A DNA stretch of 64,000 nucleotides from Sphingomonas_O antarctica (GCF_965137005.1 NZ_CBCRXM010000001.1:186001-250000); one strand, 5' to 3'; counted from the stretch's first letter, positions 25,773 through 34,652 are shown. Notes: generated by a model from the letters alone, not told the origin. A program made the numbers and translations.

Positions 25773-27008
25773 GTGGCTGAACTTATCCGCGAACTCGAAG
25801 GCGTGTGGGACGATGCCGATCCCACGCCGGGCGACACCAAGATTGCCAATTACACGATCAATTTCGGCCCGCAGCATCCCGCCGCGCACGGCGTGTTGCG
25901 CCTGGTCATGGAGCTGGATGGTGAAATCGTCGAACGCGCCGATCCGCATGTCGGCTTCCTCCACCGCGGCACCGAAAAGCTGATCGAAACCAAGCCGTAT
26001 CTGCAGAACATCCCCTATTTCGACCGGCTCGATTACTGCTCGCCGATGTGCATGGAGCACAGCTTCGTGCTGGCGATCGAGAAGCTGCTCGATCTCGAAG
26101 TGCCGCTCCGCGGGCAATATCTGCGCGTGTTCTGGGCCGAACTGACGCGGATCTGCAATCATCTGCTCAACCTCGGCTCGCACGTCATGGACGTCGGCGC
26201 GATGACGCCGAACCTGTGGCTGTTCGAACTGCGCGAGGACACTTACGGGTTCTACGAGCGGGTCAGCGGTGCGCGGATGCACGCCAATTACTTCCGCCCG
26301 GGCGGGGTGCATCAGGATATGCCGCTGAAGCTCGCGGCGGATATCGGCGACTGGCTCGACAACCGTTTCCCGCAATTGTTCGAGGATGCGATCAGCCTCG
26401 TCGCCGACAACCGCATCTTCAAACAGCGCAATGTCGATATCGGCGTGGTGACCAAGGACGATGCGCTCGCCTGGGGCTTTTCGGGGCCGATGATCCGCGG
26501 GTCGGGCATCGCCTGGGATCTGCGCAAGTCGCAGCCTTACGATGTCTACGATCGCATGAAGTTCGACGTGCCGGTGGGCACGCGCGGCGATTGCTATGAC
26601 CGCTTCATGGTGCGCGTCGAGGAATGCCGCCAGTCGGTGCGGATCATGAAACAATGCCTCGCCGAAATGCCCGAGGGGCCGGTGATGACCAACGACACCA
26701 AGGTCGCGCCGCCGCGCCGCGCGGAGATGAAACAGTCGATGGAAGCGCTGATCCATCACTTCAAGCTGTATACCGAGGGCTTCCACGTCCCCGCGGGCGA
26801 AGTGTATGTCGCGACCGAAAGCCCCAAGGGCGAATTCGGCGTCTATCTCGTCGCCGACGGAACCAACAAGCCGTATCGCTGCAAAATCCGCCCGACCGCG
26901 TTTTCGCATTTGCAGGCGATGGACTTCATGATGAAGGGCCACATGCTCGCGGACACCACCGCGGTGCTCGGCGCGATGGATATTGTGTTCGGGGAGTGCG
27001 ACCGGTGA
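25773..27008 (+). CDS. nuoD: NADH-quinone oxidoreductase subunit D
   Basis: 411 residues from GTG 25773, with GGAG seven bases upstream; the frame is open to 25755 but there the start is TTG without a site. The 49-kDa subunit forms the quinone pocket with NuoB: INFGPQHPAAHGVLRL at the N-terminus carries the conserved His, and DRLDYCSPMCMEHSF, GDCYDRFMVRVEE and the C-terminal DIVFGECDR are typical. Its stop overlaps the next small gene as GTGA. Confidence 0.97.
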   Translation: MAELIRELEGVWDDADPTPGDTKIANYTINFGPQHPAAHGVLRLVMELDGEIVERADPHVGFLHRGTEKLIETKPYLQNIPYFDRLDYCSPMCMEHSFVLAIEKLLDLEVPLRGQYLRVFWAELTRICNHLLNLGSHVMDVGAMTPNLWLFELREDTYGFYERVSGARMHANYFRPGGVHQDMPLKLAADIGDWLDNRFPQLFEDAISLVADNRIFKQRNVDIGVVTKDDALAWGFSGPMIRGSGIAWDLRKSQPYDVYDRMKFDVPVGTRGDCYDRFMVRVEECRQSVRIMKQCLAEMPEGPVMTNDTKVAPPRRAEMKQSMEALIHHFKLYTEGFHVPAGEVYVATESPKGEFGVYLVADGTNKPYRCKIRPTAFSHLQAMDFMMKGHMLADTTAVLGAMDIVFGECDR

Positions 27009-27283
27009 CGCTACGCGGCGTACTGCTTTGGATTGATCGAGATTTCGATAGCATCCGACCATGGACAATCGGCATTCTGTTTCTTGGCTCCTTTGTCATC
27101 CTTGCCAGCGCGAAGATGTTGGGAGTGAGTGAGAACGTCCTTTCGTTGATGACCGTCGCCATACTTGGGGTCGTGTTGGTTCCCGTCACGATTTACTACC
27201 TCTTGCGGTCTACCAAGAACTTTTGGCGTGTAATGGGTGGCTCGATCCGTACGCTCTCCGGTGATCGAGACGACAATGGCTGA
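27005..27283 (+). CDS. Unknown two-helix membrane protein between nuoD and nuoE
   Basis: 92 residues from GTG 27005 (GTGA overlap with nuoD), with two membrane helices at about 19-37 and 47-67, then a short basic cytoplasmic tail rich in Arg and Ser. Base composition is visibly lower in GC than the neighbours. It overlaps the nuoE start by eight bases. I do not recognise a family. Its coupling to both neighbours means it is translated with the complex I subunits, but that does not show it is a subunit. Confidence 0.65.
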   Translation: MTLRGVLLWIDRDFDSIRPWTIGILFLGSFVILASAKMLGVSENVLSLMTVAILGVVLVPVTIYYLLRSTKNFWRVMGGSIRTLSGDRDDNG

Positions 27284-27911
27284 AGCCGCAACCCTTTCTG
27301 ACACGCCTGAAATTCGCGAGCGCTGGGGCAATTTCGCTTGGAGCGAGGCCAGCGCCGCCAAGGCGAAAGACATCGTCGCGCGCTATCCGCCGGGGCGTCA
27401 GGCGTCGGCGGTGATGCCGCTGCTGTTCCTCGCCCAGCGTCAGGTGGGTGACGAGGTCGGCACCTATGGTTGGCTGCCGATCCCGGTGATGGAGTTCGTC
27501 GCGCGCGAGCTCGACATGCCGTATATCCGCGTGCTCGAGGTCGCGTCCTTCTACACGATGTACAACCTCGCACCGGTCGGGAAGTATCTGGTGCAAGTGT
27601 GCGGCACGACGCCGTGCATGCTGCGCGGGGCCGAAGATCTGATGACCGCGTGTCGCAAGCGCGGCATGCATGTCGGCCGCCCGAGCGAGGACGGGCTGTG
27701 GACGCTGGCCGAGGTCGAATGCCTCGGTGCCTGCGCCAACGCGCCGATGGTCCAGATCAACGATGACAATTACGAGGATCTGACGCCCGAATTGCTCGAC
27801 AAAGTTCTCGATGCGCTCGCCCGCGGCGAAACCCCGCCGACGCTCAGCCAGATTGGGCGCAAGACCAGCTGCCCCGAGGGCGGCCCGACCACGCTGAAGG
27901 AATTCACCTAA
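27276..27911 (+). CDS. nuoE: NADH-quinone oxidoreductase subunit E
   Basis: 211 residues from ATG 27276. Thioredoxin-like 2Fe-2S subunit (cluster N1a) next to NuoF: ligands in CGTTPC and CLGAC, with EVASFYTMYNLAPVGKY before them. A C-terminal extension of about 45 residues (LSQIGRKTSCPEGG) is common in alphaproteobacteria. The stop overlaps the next small gene as TAATG. Confidence 0.97.
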   Translation: MAEAATLSDTPEIRERWGNFAWSEASAAKAKDIVARYPPGRQASAVMPLLFLAQRQVGDEVGTYGWLPIPVMEFVARELDMPYIRVLEVASFYTMYNLAPVGKYLVQVCGTTPCMLRGAEDLMTACRKRGMHVGRPSEDGLWTLAEVECLGACANAPMVQINDDNYEDLTPELLDKVLDALARGETPPTLSQIGRKTSCPEGGPTTLKEFT

Positions 27912-28060
27912 TGGCCGGTCTCATCGCCCTGATCGTCGCCGTCATCGTCATGGTGCTGGTGATCAAGATAGTGTTCTTCGTCGGCGCGTTGCTGATCGGC
28001 CTCGCCGTCGCGGTGGCGGTCTACTTCCTTGCCGAACGTTTAATCGGAACGGGTCGATGA
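27911..28060 (+). CDS. Unknown 49-residue membrane peptide between nuoE and nuoF
   Basis: A short frame from ATG 27911 (TAATG with nuoE) to TGA 28060 encodes MAGLIALIVAVIVMVLV followed by a second hydrophobic run, nearly all Val/Ile/Leu/Ala/Gly, ending AERLIGTGR. Two membrane passes are possible. It is too short for most gene finders. The position and tight coupling argue that it is expressed; function is unknown. A family B repeat follows. Confidence 0.55.
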   Translation: MAGLIALIVAVIVMVLVIKIVFFVGALLIGLAVAVAVYFLAERLIGTGR

Positions 28061-28079
28061 ACCGCTATAACCCAATTCC

Positions 28080-28166
28080 CGTCACCCCGGCCTCCGAGCC
28101 GGGGTCCAGCTTCTTCTCGACGCTGCGCGAAGTAGAAGCTGGACCCCGGATCAAGTCCGGGGTGAC
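28080..28166. repeat. REP-like inverted repeat pair, family B
   Basis: Left arm 28080-28114 begins CGTCACCCCGGCC and contains GAGCCGGGGTCCAGC; right arm 28134-28166 contains GCTGGACCCCGGATC and ends TCCGGGGTGACG. Each arm is also a small hairpin (CCCCGG/CCGGGG). It fills the gap before nuoF. The motif CGTCACCCCGG...GGGGTCC is related to the copy at 41157-41246. Confidence 0.85.
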
Positions 28167-28195
28167 GAAAAACTTTATTGCGCCGGAGAGCAGCT

Positions 28196-29488
28196 GTGCT
28201 CGCCGATAAGGACCGCATCTTCACCAACCTCTACGGTTTCCAGCCGTGGAATCTCGACGCGGCGCAGGCGCGGGGCGATTGGGACGGCACCGCCGCGCTG
28301 ATGGCACGCGGGCAGGACCAGATCATTGAGGATGTGAAGGCCTCGGGCCTGCGCGGTCGCGGTGGCGCGGGCTTCCCGACCGGCATGAAGTGGAGCTTCA
28401 TGCCCAAGGCGCCGACGCCCGAACGGCCCAACTTCCTCGTCGTCAACGCGGATGAATCCGAGCCCGGGTCGTGCAAGGATCGCGAGATCATCCGCCACGA
28501 TCCGCACAAGCTGATCGAAGGCGCGCTGATCGCCGGTTTCGCGATGCGCGCGCGCGCCGCCTACATCTACATCCGCGGCGAATATATCCGCGAGGCCGAA
28601 GTGCTGCAGGCGGCGGTTGACGAAGCCTATGCTGCGGGCTTGCTCGGCAAGAACGCTCTGAAGTCCGGCTATGATTACGACGTCTTCGTCCATCGTGGCG
28701 CGGGCGCATACATCTGCGGCGAAGAGACCGCGATGCTCGAAAGCCTCGAGGGCAAGAAGGGTCAGCCGCGCCTCAAACCGCCCTTCCCGGCGGGTGCGGG
28801 ACTTTATGGCTGTCCGACGACGGTCAACAATGTCGAATCCATCGCAGTCGTCCCGACGATCCTGCGCCGCGGCCCCGCCTGGTTCGCCGCGATCGGCAAT
28901 CCGAAGAACGAAGGCACGAAACTGTTTCAGATCAGCGGGCACGTGGAAAAGCCCTGCGTGGTCGAGGAAGCGATGGGCATCCCGTTTCGCGAACTGATCG
29001 AAAAACATTGCGGCGGCATCCGCGGCGGCTGGGACAATTTGCTCGCGGTCATCCCCGGCGGCTCCTCAGTACCCTTAGTCCCCGCCGCTGAGATTATGGA
29101 CGCGCCGATGGATTTCGACGGGTTGAAGGCGCTCGGCTCGGGCCTCGGCACCGCGGCGGTGATCGTGATGGATAAATCCACCGACATCGTGAAGGCGATC
29201 AGCCGCCTGTCCTATTTCTACAAGCACGAAAGCTGCGGCCAATGTACCCCGTGCCGCGAAGGCACCGGCTGGATGTGGCGCGTGATGGAACGCCTGCGCA
29301 CCGGCGACGCGGCGGTCGGCGAGATCGACATGCTCTACGACCTGACCAAACAGGTCGAAGGCCACACCATCTGCGCGCTCGGCGATGCGGCGGCGTGGCC
29401 GATCCAGGGCCTGATCAAGCATTTCCGCCCGGAGATCGAGCGGCGGATCGCGGGCAATGGCGGCCAATATGCGGAGGCGGCGGAATGA
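28196..29488 (+). CDS. nuoF: NADH-quinone oxidoreductase subunit F
   Basis: 430 residues from GTG 28196, chosen for GGAG seven bases upstream over the TTG at 28178. NuoF oxidises NADH: FMN loop GRGGAGFPTGMKW, NADH/FMN segment GAGAYICGEETAML, and 4Fe-4S cluster N3 ligands SCGQCTPCREG plus the cysteine of HTICALGD. Its stop overlaps the following gene as ATGA. Confidence 0.97.
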   Translation: MLADKDRIFTNLYGFQPWNLDAAQARGDWDGTAALMARGQDQIIEDVKASGLRGRGGAGFPTGMKWSFMPKAPTPERPNFLVVNADESEPGSCKDREIIRHDPHKLIEGALIAGFAMRARAAYIYIRGEYIREAEVLQAAVDEAYAAGLLGKNALKSGYDYDVFVHRGAGAYICGEETAMLESLEGKKGQPRLKPPFPAGAGLYGCPTTVNNVESIAVVPTILRRGPAWFAAIGNPKNEGTKLFQISGHVEKPCVVEEAMGIPFRELIEKHCGGIRGGWDNLLAVIPGGSSVPLVPAAEIMDAPMDFDGLKALGSGLGTAAVIVMDKSTDIVKAISRLSYFYKHESCGQCTPCREGTGWMWRVMERLRTGDAAVGEIDMLYDLTKQVEGHTICALGDAAAWPIQGLIKHFRPEIERRIAGNGGQYAEAAE

Positions 29489-30054
29489 GGCTCTTGGCAT
29501 TGTTCGGTATGTGGTTTGCGACGATGGCCATCTGCGCGGCGCCGGCTTGCGCCGAGGCCGCGGAGTCTCCCGCAATGCGATGGGCTCAATGTCTCGTTAC
29601 GAACGCTCCAGATCGTGCGTCCGAGATTATTCTATTGGCTGGTGGCGGCAATGATTTCGGCATTCCGCGTAAGCCGTGTGGTGAATTGCTGCCGGGCAAT
29701 GTCGACGCTTCGATCGCCAGTGATCTCGAAGCGGCGGCTCACCCGCCCGTCTATGCCTGCATCCGCGCTTCAGCTGAAGGCGTAGCTGCGATAAAGGCAT
29801 TTCGAGCTGAATATAATGGCCCGGCGTTTTCTGCTCTAATTCGCCAATTCGAACTGGATAAGGCGCAGCCTTATGGGTTCACCCCCGGAATAAAGAATTA
29901 TCGGGTCAGCGATGACGACAAAATGATGGCGGCGACACAATTGGCGTCGGCAAAGCGGGTTCAGGCAATTGCTGCCAGATGCAATCCCGCTTTGCGGGCT
30001 CAATTGTTCGAGCAAACTCGCTTTTTACAACCTCTGCTCCGCGGTACGCGCTAA
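29485..30054 (+). CDS. Unknown secreted protein between nuoF and nuoG
   Basis: 189 residues from ATG 29485 (ATGA overlap with nuoF). The N-terminal 23 residues (MRLLALFGMWFATMAICAAP, cleavage near ACAEA) look like a signal peptide. The mature part has four or more cysteines (in QCLVT, KPCGEL, YACIRA, ARCNP), which could pair as disulfides in the periplasm. Base composition is AT-richer than nuoF and nuoG. The stop overlaps the nuoG start as TAATG. I recognise no family. A periplasmic protein in a complex I operon is unexpected, as the complex has no known periplasmic soluble subunit. Confidence 0.65.
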   Translation: MRLLALFGMWFATMAICAAPACAEAAESPAMRWAQCLVTNAPDRASEIILLAGGGNDFGIPRKPCGELLPGNVDASIASDLEAAAHPPVYACIRASAEGVAAIKAFRAEYNGPAFSALIRQFELDKAQPYGFTPGIKNYRVSDDDKMMAATQLASAKRVQAIAARCNPALRAQLFEQTRFLQPLLRGTR

Positions 30055-32060
30055 TGCCTAAACTCACCGTCGACGGCATTGAGGTCGAAGTCCCCGCTGG
30101 TGCCACCGTGCTCCAGGCCGCCGAGGCTGCGGGGAAAGAAATCCCGCGCTTCTGCTATCACGAACGTCTGTCGATAGCCGGCAATTGCCGGATGTGCCTG
30201 GTCGAGGTGAAGCCCGGCCCACCCAAGCCTCAGGCGTCCTGCGCGCTGCCCGCCGCCGATGGGCAGGAAGTCCGCACCGACAGCGCGATGGTCAAAAAGG
30301 CGCGCGAAGGGGTGATGGAGTTTTTGCTCATCAACCACCCGCTCGACTGCCCGATTTGCGATCAGGGCGGCGAATGCGACCTACAGGATCAGGCGATGGC
30401 GTTCGGGCGCGGGCATTCGCGCTATGACGAGCATAAGCGCGCGGTCACCGAAAAATATATGGGGCCGATCGTCAAGACGGCGATGACGCGCTGCATCCAG
30501 TGCACGCGCTGCGTTCGTTTTGCCGAGGAGGTCGCGGGGGTGGAGGATCTCGGCGCGCTGTATCGCGGTGAGGCTATGCAGATCACGACCTATCTCGAGC
30601 ACGCGTTCAAATCCGAGCTGTCGGGCAATGTCGTCGATCTGTGCCCGGTCGGCGCGCTGACGTCGAAGCCTTATGCGTTCGAGGCGCGACCGTGGGAGCT
30701 CAAGCGCACCCCGGCGATCGACGTGATGGACGCGGTTGGGACCAACGTCATGCTGCATTCGCGCGGGCGGCAAGTGCTGCGCGCGCTGCCGCGCGTCAAC
30801 GACGACGTGAATGAGGAATGGGCGAGCGACAAGACGCGCCACGCGGTCGACGGGCTGGTGCGCGGGCGGCTCGACAAACCGTACGTCCGCAAAGGCGACA
30901 AGCTCGTCGCCGCGACTTGGGACGAAGCTTTTGCTGCGATCAAGGCGGCCAATGCGGGCAGCAGCGTTGCGGCGATCGCCGGCGATCTGGTCGATTGCGA
31001 AACGATGTATGCGGCGAAAGCTTTGCTCCAGTCCATGGGCAGCGATCTGCTCGAAGGGCGTCAGACCGGGCTCGACTATGATTGCTCGAGCCTCAGCGCG
31101 GTCAATTTCAACACCGGGATCGCGAATATCGAGCGGGCCGACGCGATCCTGTTGATTGGCACCAACCCGCGCTTCGAAGCACCGTTGGTCAACACGCGGA
31201 TCATGAAGGCGGTGCGTCGCGGCGCGAAGGTTTTTGTCGTCGGTCCGGACATGGACTTGACCTACAAACACGAATGGCTGGGCAGCGATGCGTCACTGCT
31301 TGCCAACCTGCCCCATGTCGCGCGGGACGCATTTGCCAAGGTCGAACGTCCGGTGGTGATCCTGGGTGGTGCGGGGCTCAAAGCCAAGGGCGTACATGGT
31401 GCGGCGCTGGCTTTGGTCAAAACGCTCAACCTGGTCCGTGACGGCTGGAACGGCTTCAACGCCCTGCACATGGCGGCCAGCCGGATGGGCGGACTGATGC
31501 TCGGTTATGCGCAAAAGGGCGGCATGGCCAATATCCTCGCTGCGGATCCGAAGCTGATATTCCTGCTCGGCGCCGACGAGGTCGATTGTTCGAAACTCAC
31601 TGGCCTCAAAGTGTTCGTCGGCCATCACGGCGACAAGGGCGCGCACGCGGCGGACGTAATACTGCCCGCCGCAAGCTATGCCGAAAAGCCCGGGACGTAT
31701 GTGAACCTCGAAGGTCGCGTGCAGCGGTCGGAACGGGCGGTGTTCCCGCCGGGCGACGCGCGCGAGGATTGGACGATCTTCCGCGCGTTGAGCGATGTGC
31801 TCGGCCACAAACTGCCGTTCGACACGCTCGACGCGCTGCGCGCGGCGATGGCGGCGGACGTGCCCGCGCTGGGCCGGGAAGGGCTTGCCGATTATGGCTG
31901 GTCCGTGCCCAAACTGTCGACCGCGCTGTCGGGCGAAATCGGCGCGTCGCCGATCAACGATTTCTACCTGACCAACGCCATCTGCCGCGCGTCGCCGACG
32001 ATGCAGCGCTGTTCCGAGGAATTGGTCCACGGCGTCGAATTTGCGGAGGCGGCGGAGTGA
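30054..32060 (+). CDS. nuoG: NADH-quinone oxidoreductase subunit G
   Basis: 668 residues from ATG 30054. The N-terminal 2Fe-2S domain has CYHERLSIAGNCRMC and ASCALP; the following His/Cys cluster has HPLDCPICDQGGECDLQD; and the 4Fe-4S cluster has CIQCTRCVRF and DLCPVGAL. The C-terminal part is the molybdopterin-like fold without cofactor. The start overlaps the preceding gene as TAATG and the stop overlaps nuoH as GTGA. Confidence 0.97.
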   Translation: MPKLTVDGIEVEVPAGATVLQAAEAAGKEIPRFCYHERLSIAGNCRMCLVEVKPGPPKPQASCALPAADGQEVRTDSAMVKKAREGVMEFLLINHPLDCPICDQGGECDLQDQAMAFGRGHSRYDEHKRAVTEKYMGPIVKTAMTRCIQCTRCVRFAEEVAGVEDLGALYRGEAMQITTYLEHAFKSELSGNVVDLCPVGALTSKPYAFEARPWELKRTPAIDVMDAVGTNVMLHSRGRQVLRALPRVNDDVNEEWASDKTRHAVDGLVRGRLDKPYVRKGDKLVAATWDEAFAAIKAANAGSSVAAIAGDLVDCETMYAAKALLQSMGSDLLEGRQTGLDYDCSSLSAVNFNTGIANIERADAILLIGTNPRFEAPLVNTRIMKAVRRGAKVFVVGPDMDLTYKHEWLGSDASLLANLPHVARDAFAKVERPVVILGGAGLKAKGVHGAALALVKTLNLVRDGWNGFNALHMAASRMGGLMLGYAQKGGMANILAADPKLIFLLGADEVDCSKLTGLKVFVGHHGDKGAHAADVILPAASYAEKPGTYVNLEGRVQRSERAVFPPGDAREDWTIFRALSDVLGHKLPFDTLDALRAAMAADVPALGREGLADYGWSVPKLSTALSGEIGASPINDFYLTNAICRASPTMQRCSEELVHGVEFAEAAE

Positions 32061-33106
32061 CCGCTTACCTCCAAACGCATCTCGGTTTCGGACTCGGCTG
32101 GTTCGTCGCGAATACGGCGTATATCCTGTTGATCAGCCTGCCGCTGATGCTGGCGGTGGCAATGATCATTTATGCCGATCGCAAGATCTGGGCGGCGATC
32201 GCTTTGCGCCGCGGACCGAACGTCGTTGGACCGCTCGGGCTGCTGCAGTCTTTTGCCGACGGGTTGAAAGTGTTTCTGCAAGAAACGATCATCCCGTCGA
32301 GCGTCAACACCGGGCTGTTTCTGCTCGCACCGATCATCACCTTCACCGTCGCTTTGATCGTGTGGGCGGTGATCCCGTGGCAGGCGGGCGTGGTGCTGGC
32401 GGACATCAATGTCGGGCTACTCTACGTCCTCGCGGCGTCGAGCCTCGGCGTCTACGGGATCATCATTTCGGGCTGGTCGTCCAACTCGAAATACCCGTTT
32501 TACAGTGCGTTGCGCGCCGCGGCGCAGATGGTGTCGTATGAAGTCTCGATCGGCTTCATCCTGATCACGGTCGTACTGTGGGCGGGGACGTTCAATTTGT
32601 CGGGCATCGTGCTGAACCAGCAGGGCCATGTCTTCGGCATCTTCAACGGCTATGGCTTCAACCCGTTGTTCCTGCCGATGGCGGTGATGTTCCTGATAAG
32701 CGGCATGGCCGAAACCGGCCGTGCGCCGTTCGATTTGACCGAGGCGGAGAGCGAGCTCGTCGCCGGGTATCAGACCGAATATTCGAGCATGGCGTTCGCG
32801 CTGTTCTGGCTCGGCGAATATGCCAACGTGCTGTTGATGTGCGCGCTCAACGCGGTGCTGTTCTGGGGTGGCTGGTTGCCCCCGGTCGACTGGGCGCCGC
32901 TGTATCTCGTCCCCGGCATCATCTGGCTGTTCGCAAAAATCCTGTTCTTCTTCTTCGTGTTCAGCTGGGTGAAGGCGACGCTGCCGCGTTACCGTTACGA
33001 CCAGCTGATGCGGCTGGGCTGGAAGGTGTTTTTGCCGATCAGCCTGTTCTGGGTTTTCCTCGTCTCGGGCATCCTGATGGCGACGCGCTACGGAGGCGCA
33101 TCATGA
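32057..33106 (+). CDS. nuoH: NADH-quinone oxidoreductase subunit H
   Basis: 349 residues from GTG 32057, eight membrane helices. NuoH closes the quinone chamber: ADRKIWAAIALRRGPNVVGPLGLLQ and the conserved acidic loop AETGRAPFDLTEAESELVAGY (only its first 20 residues are distinctive) are present. Coupled to nuoG (GTGA) and nuoI (ATGA). Confidence 0.97.
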   Translation: MTAYLQTHLGFGLGWFVANTAYILLISLPLMLAVAMIIYADRKIWAAIALRRGPNVVGPLGLLQSFADGLKVFLQETIIPSSVNTGLFLLAPIITFTVALIVWAVIPWQAGVVLADINVGLLYVLAASSLGVYGIIISGWSSNSKYPFYSALRAAAQMVSYEVSIGFILITVVLWAGTFNLSGIVLNQQGHVFGIFNGYGFNPLFLPMAVMFLISGMAETGRAPFDLTEAESELVAGYQTEYSSMAFALFWLGEYANVLLMCALNAVLFWGGWLPPVDWAPLYLVPGIIWLFAKILFFFFVFSWVKATLPRYRYDQLMRLGWKVFLPISLFWVFLVSGILMATRYGGAS

Positions 33107-33585
33107 TCGCGCACTGGATCAAATCGTTCTTCCTGTGGGAGATTTTGAAGGGGCACGCGCTGACCCTCAAATATCTGTTCAAGGCCAAGGCGACGATCAA
33201 CTACCCTTATGAGCGCACGCCGATGTCGCCGCGCTTTCGCGGCGAACATGCGCTGCGGCGTTATCCCAATGGCGAGGAACGCTGCATCGCGTGCAAGCTG
33301 TGCGAAGCGGTGTGCCCGGCTCAGGCGATCACCATCGAGGCAGAGCCGCGTGACGACGGTTCGCGCCGCACGACGCGCTACGACATCGACATGACCAAGT
33401 GCATCTATTGCGGGCTGTGCCAGGAAGCCTGCCCGGTGGATGCCATCGTCGAGGGTCCGAACATCGAATTCGCCACCGAAACGCGCGAAGAGCTGATCTA
33501 CGACAAGGCCAAATTGCTCGACAATGGCGACCGTTGGGAACGCGTGCTGGCGGCGAACCTTGCCGCCGATGCGCCGTACCGATAG
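33103..33585 (+). CDS. nuoI: NADH-quinone oxidoreductase subunit I
   Basis: 160 residues from ATG 33103. Two 4Fe-4S clusters (N6a, N6b) with ligands CIACKLCEAVCP and CIYCGLCQEACP. Links the hydrophilic arm to NuoH. Overlaps nuoH by four bases; followed by a family C repeat pair that separates it from nuoJ. Confidence 0.97.
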   Translation: MIAHWIKSFFLWEILKGHALTLKYLFKAKATINYPYERTPMSPRFRGEHALRRYPNGEERCIACKLCEAVCPAQAITIEAEPRDDGSRRTTRYDIDMTKCIYCGLCQEACPVDAIVEGPNIEFATETREELIYDKAKLLDNGDRWERVLAANLAADAPYR

Positions 33586-33608
33586 GCGCGCCGGCATGTT
33601 CCACATCA

Positions 33609-33723
33609 CCGTTCGTCCTGAGGAGCCGCTGAGCTTGTCGAAGCGGCGTCTCGAAGGACTTGCGCTCAATCGATGCTTCGAGACGGGCCTTCGACAGGCT
33701 CAGTCCCTCCTCAGCACAAACGG
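33609..33723. repeat. REP-like inverted repeat pair, family C (second copy)
   Basis: Arms CCGTTCGTCCTGAGGAGC ... GTCTCGAAGGA (left) and TGCTTCGAGACGGGCC ... CCTCAGCACAAACGG (right) match the copy after secB (3659-3772) in opposite order. It occupies the nuoI-nuoJ gap. Confidence 0.86.
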
Positions 33724-33738
33724 TAGAGAGGTCGGGTC

Positions 33739-34350
33739 GTGATCGCCGCCTTTGCCTTCTACCTTTTCGCCGCCGTTGTCGTCGTCAGCGCCCTGCTGAC
33801 GATCACCGCGCGCAACCCGGTGCACAGCGTGCTGTGGCTGATCCTGGCGTTCTTCAACGCTGCCGGGCTGATGGTGCTCGCGGGCGCGGAATTCATCGCG
33901 ATGCTGCTGGTCATCGTTTACGTCGGCGCGGTCGCGGTGCTGTTTCTCTTCGTCGTGATGATGCTGAACATCGACTTTTCGGAGATGCGGCAGGGGTTCA
34001 CCAGATATCTGCCTTTCGGGCTGCTCATCGCGGGTGTGCTGATTGCCGAAACGCTGATCGCCGGGCAGGCGTGGAGCGCGGGTGGCATCCAGTTGGCGCA
34101 GCGCGCCGCGCCGACGCCTTCGGCGGTGCCCAATATCGAAGCGCTCGGGCTGCTGATCTACACGCGCTATCTGTACATCTTCGAGGCAGCAGGCCTAGTG
34201 CTGCTGGTCGCGATGATCGGCGCGATCGTGCTGACGCACCGCGAGCGTGGCGGGGTCAAGGCGCAGCGTCCGGGCCGACAGGTCATGCGCCGCCCGCAGG
34301 ACGCGGTGAAGAATATCGATCAGCCGGTCGGCGCGGGAGTCGAACTGTGA
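33739..34350 (+). CDS. nuoJ: NADH-quinone oxidoreductase subunit J
   Basis: 203 residues from GTG 33739, five membrane helices; contains the pi-bulge helix region MLLVIVYVGAVAVLFLFVVM. The polar C-terminal tail is about 35 residues. Overlaps nuoK as GTGA. Confidence 0.96.
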   Translation: MIAAFAFYLFAAVVVVSALLTITARNPVHSVLWLILAFFNAAGLMVLAGAEFIAMLLVIVYVGAVAVLFLFVVMMLNIDFSEMRQGFTRYLPFGLLIAGVLIAETLIAGQAWSAGGIQLAQRAAPTPSAVPNIEALGLLIYTRYLYIFEAAGLVLLVAMIGAIVLTHRERGGVKAQRPGRQVMRRPQDAVKNIDQPVGAGVEL

Positions 34351-34652
34351 TCGGCCTCCAGCATTATCTCGCGGTCTCCGCGATTCTGTTCGTCACCGGC
34401 GTCCTCGGCATTTTCGTCAACCGCAAGAATTTGATCGTCATTCTGATGTCGATCGAGCTCATCCTGCTCAGCGTGAATCTCAATCTCGTCGCATTCTCGG
34501 CCTATCTCAACGATCTGGTGGGACAGGTGTTCGCGATGTTCGTGCTGACCGTCGCTGCGGGTGAAGCCGCGATCGGGCTCGCGATCCTCGTCATCTATTT
34601 CCGCGGCCGTGCGACGATCAGCGTCGACGACGTCAACCGGATGCGCGGCTGA
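34347..34652 (+). CDS. nuoK: NADH-quinone oxidoreductase subunit K
   Basis: 101 residues from GTG 34347, three membrane helices with the two buried glutamates of the proton path in LMSIELILLSVNL and AAGEAAIGLAIL. Overlaps nuoJ (GTGA) and nuoL (TGATG). Confidence 0.96.
   Translation: MIGLQHYLAVSAILFVTGVLGIFVNRKNLIVILMSIELILLSVNLNLVAFSAYLNDLVGQVFAMFVLTVAAGEAAIGLAILVIYFRGRATISVDDVNRMRG

Noticed and set aside
25152..27068. 638-residue open frame antisense to nuoC-nuoD
   Set aside because: High GC at third positions creates long antisense frames. No family features, Arg/His/Asp-rich composition, and the plus-strand genes are certain.
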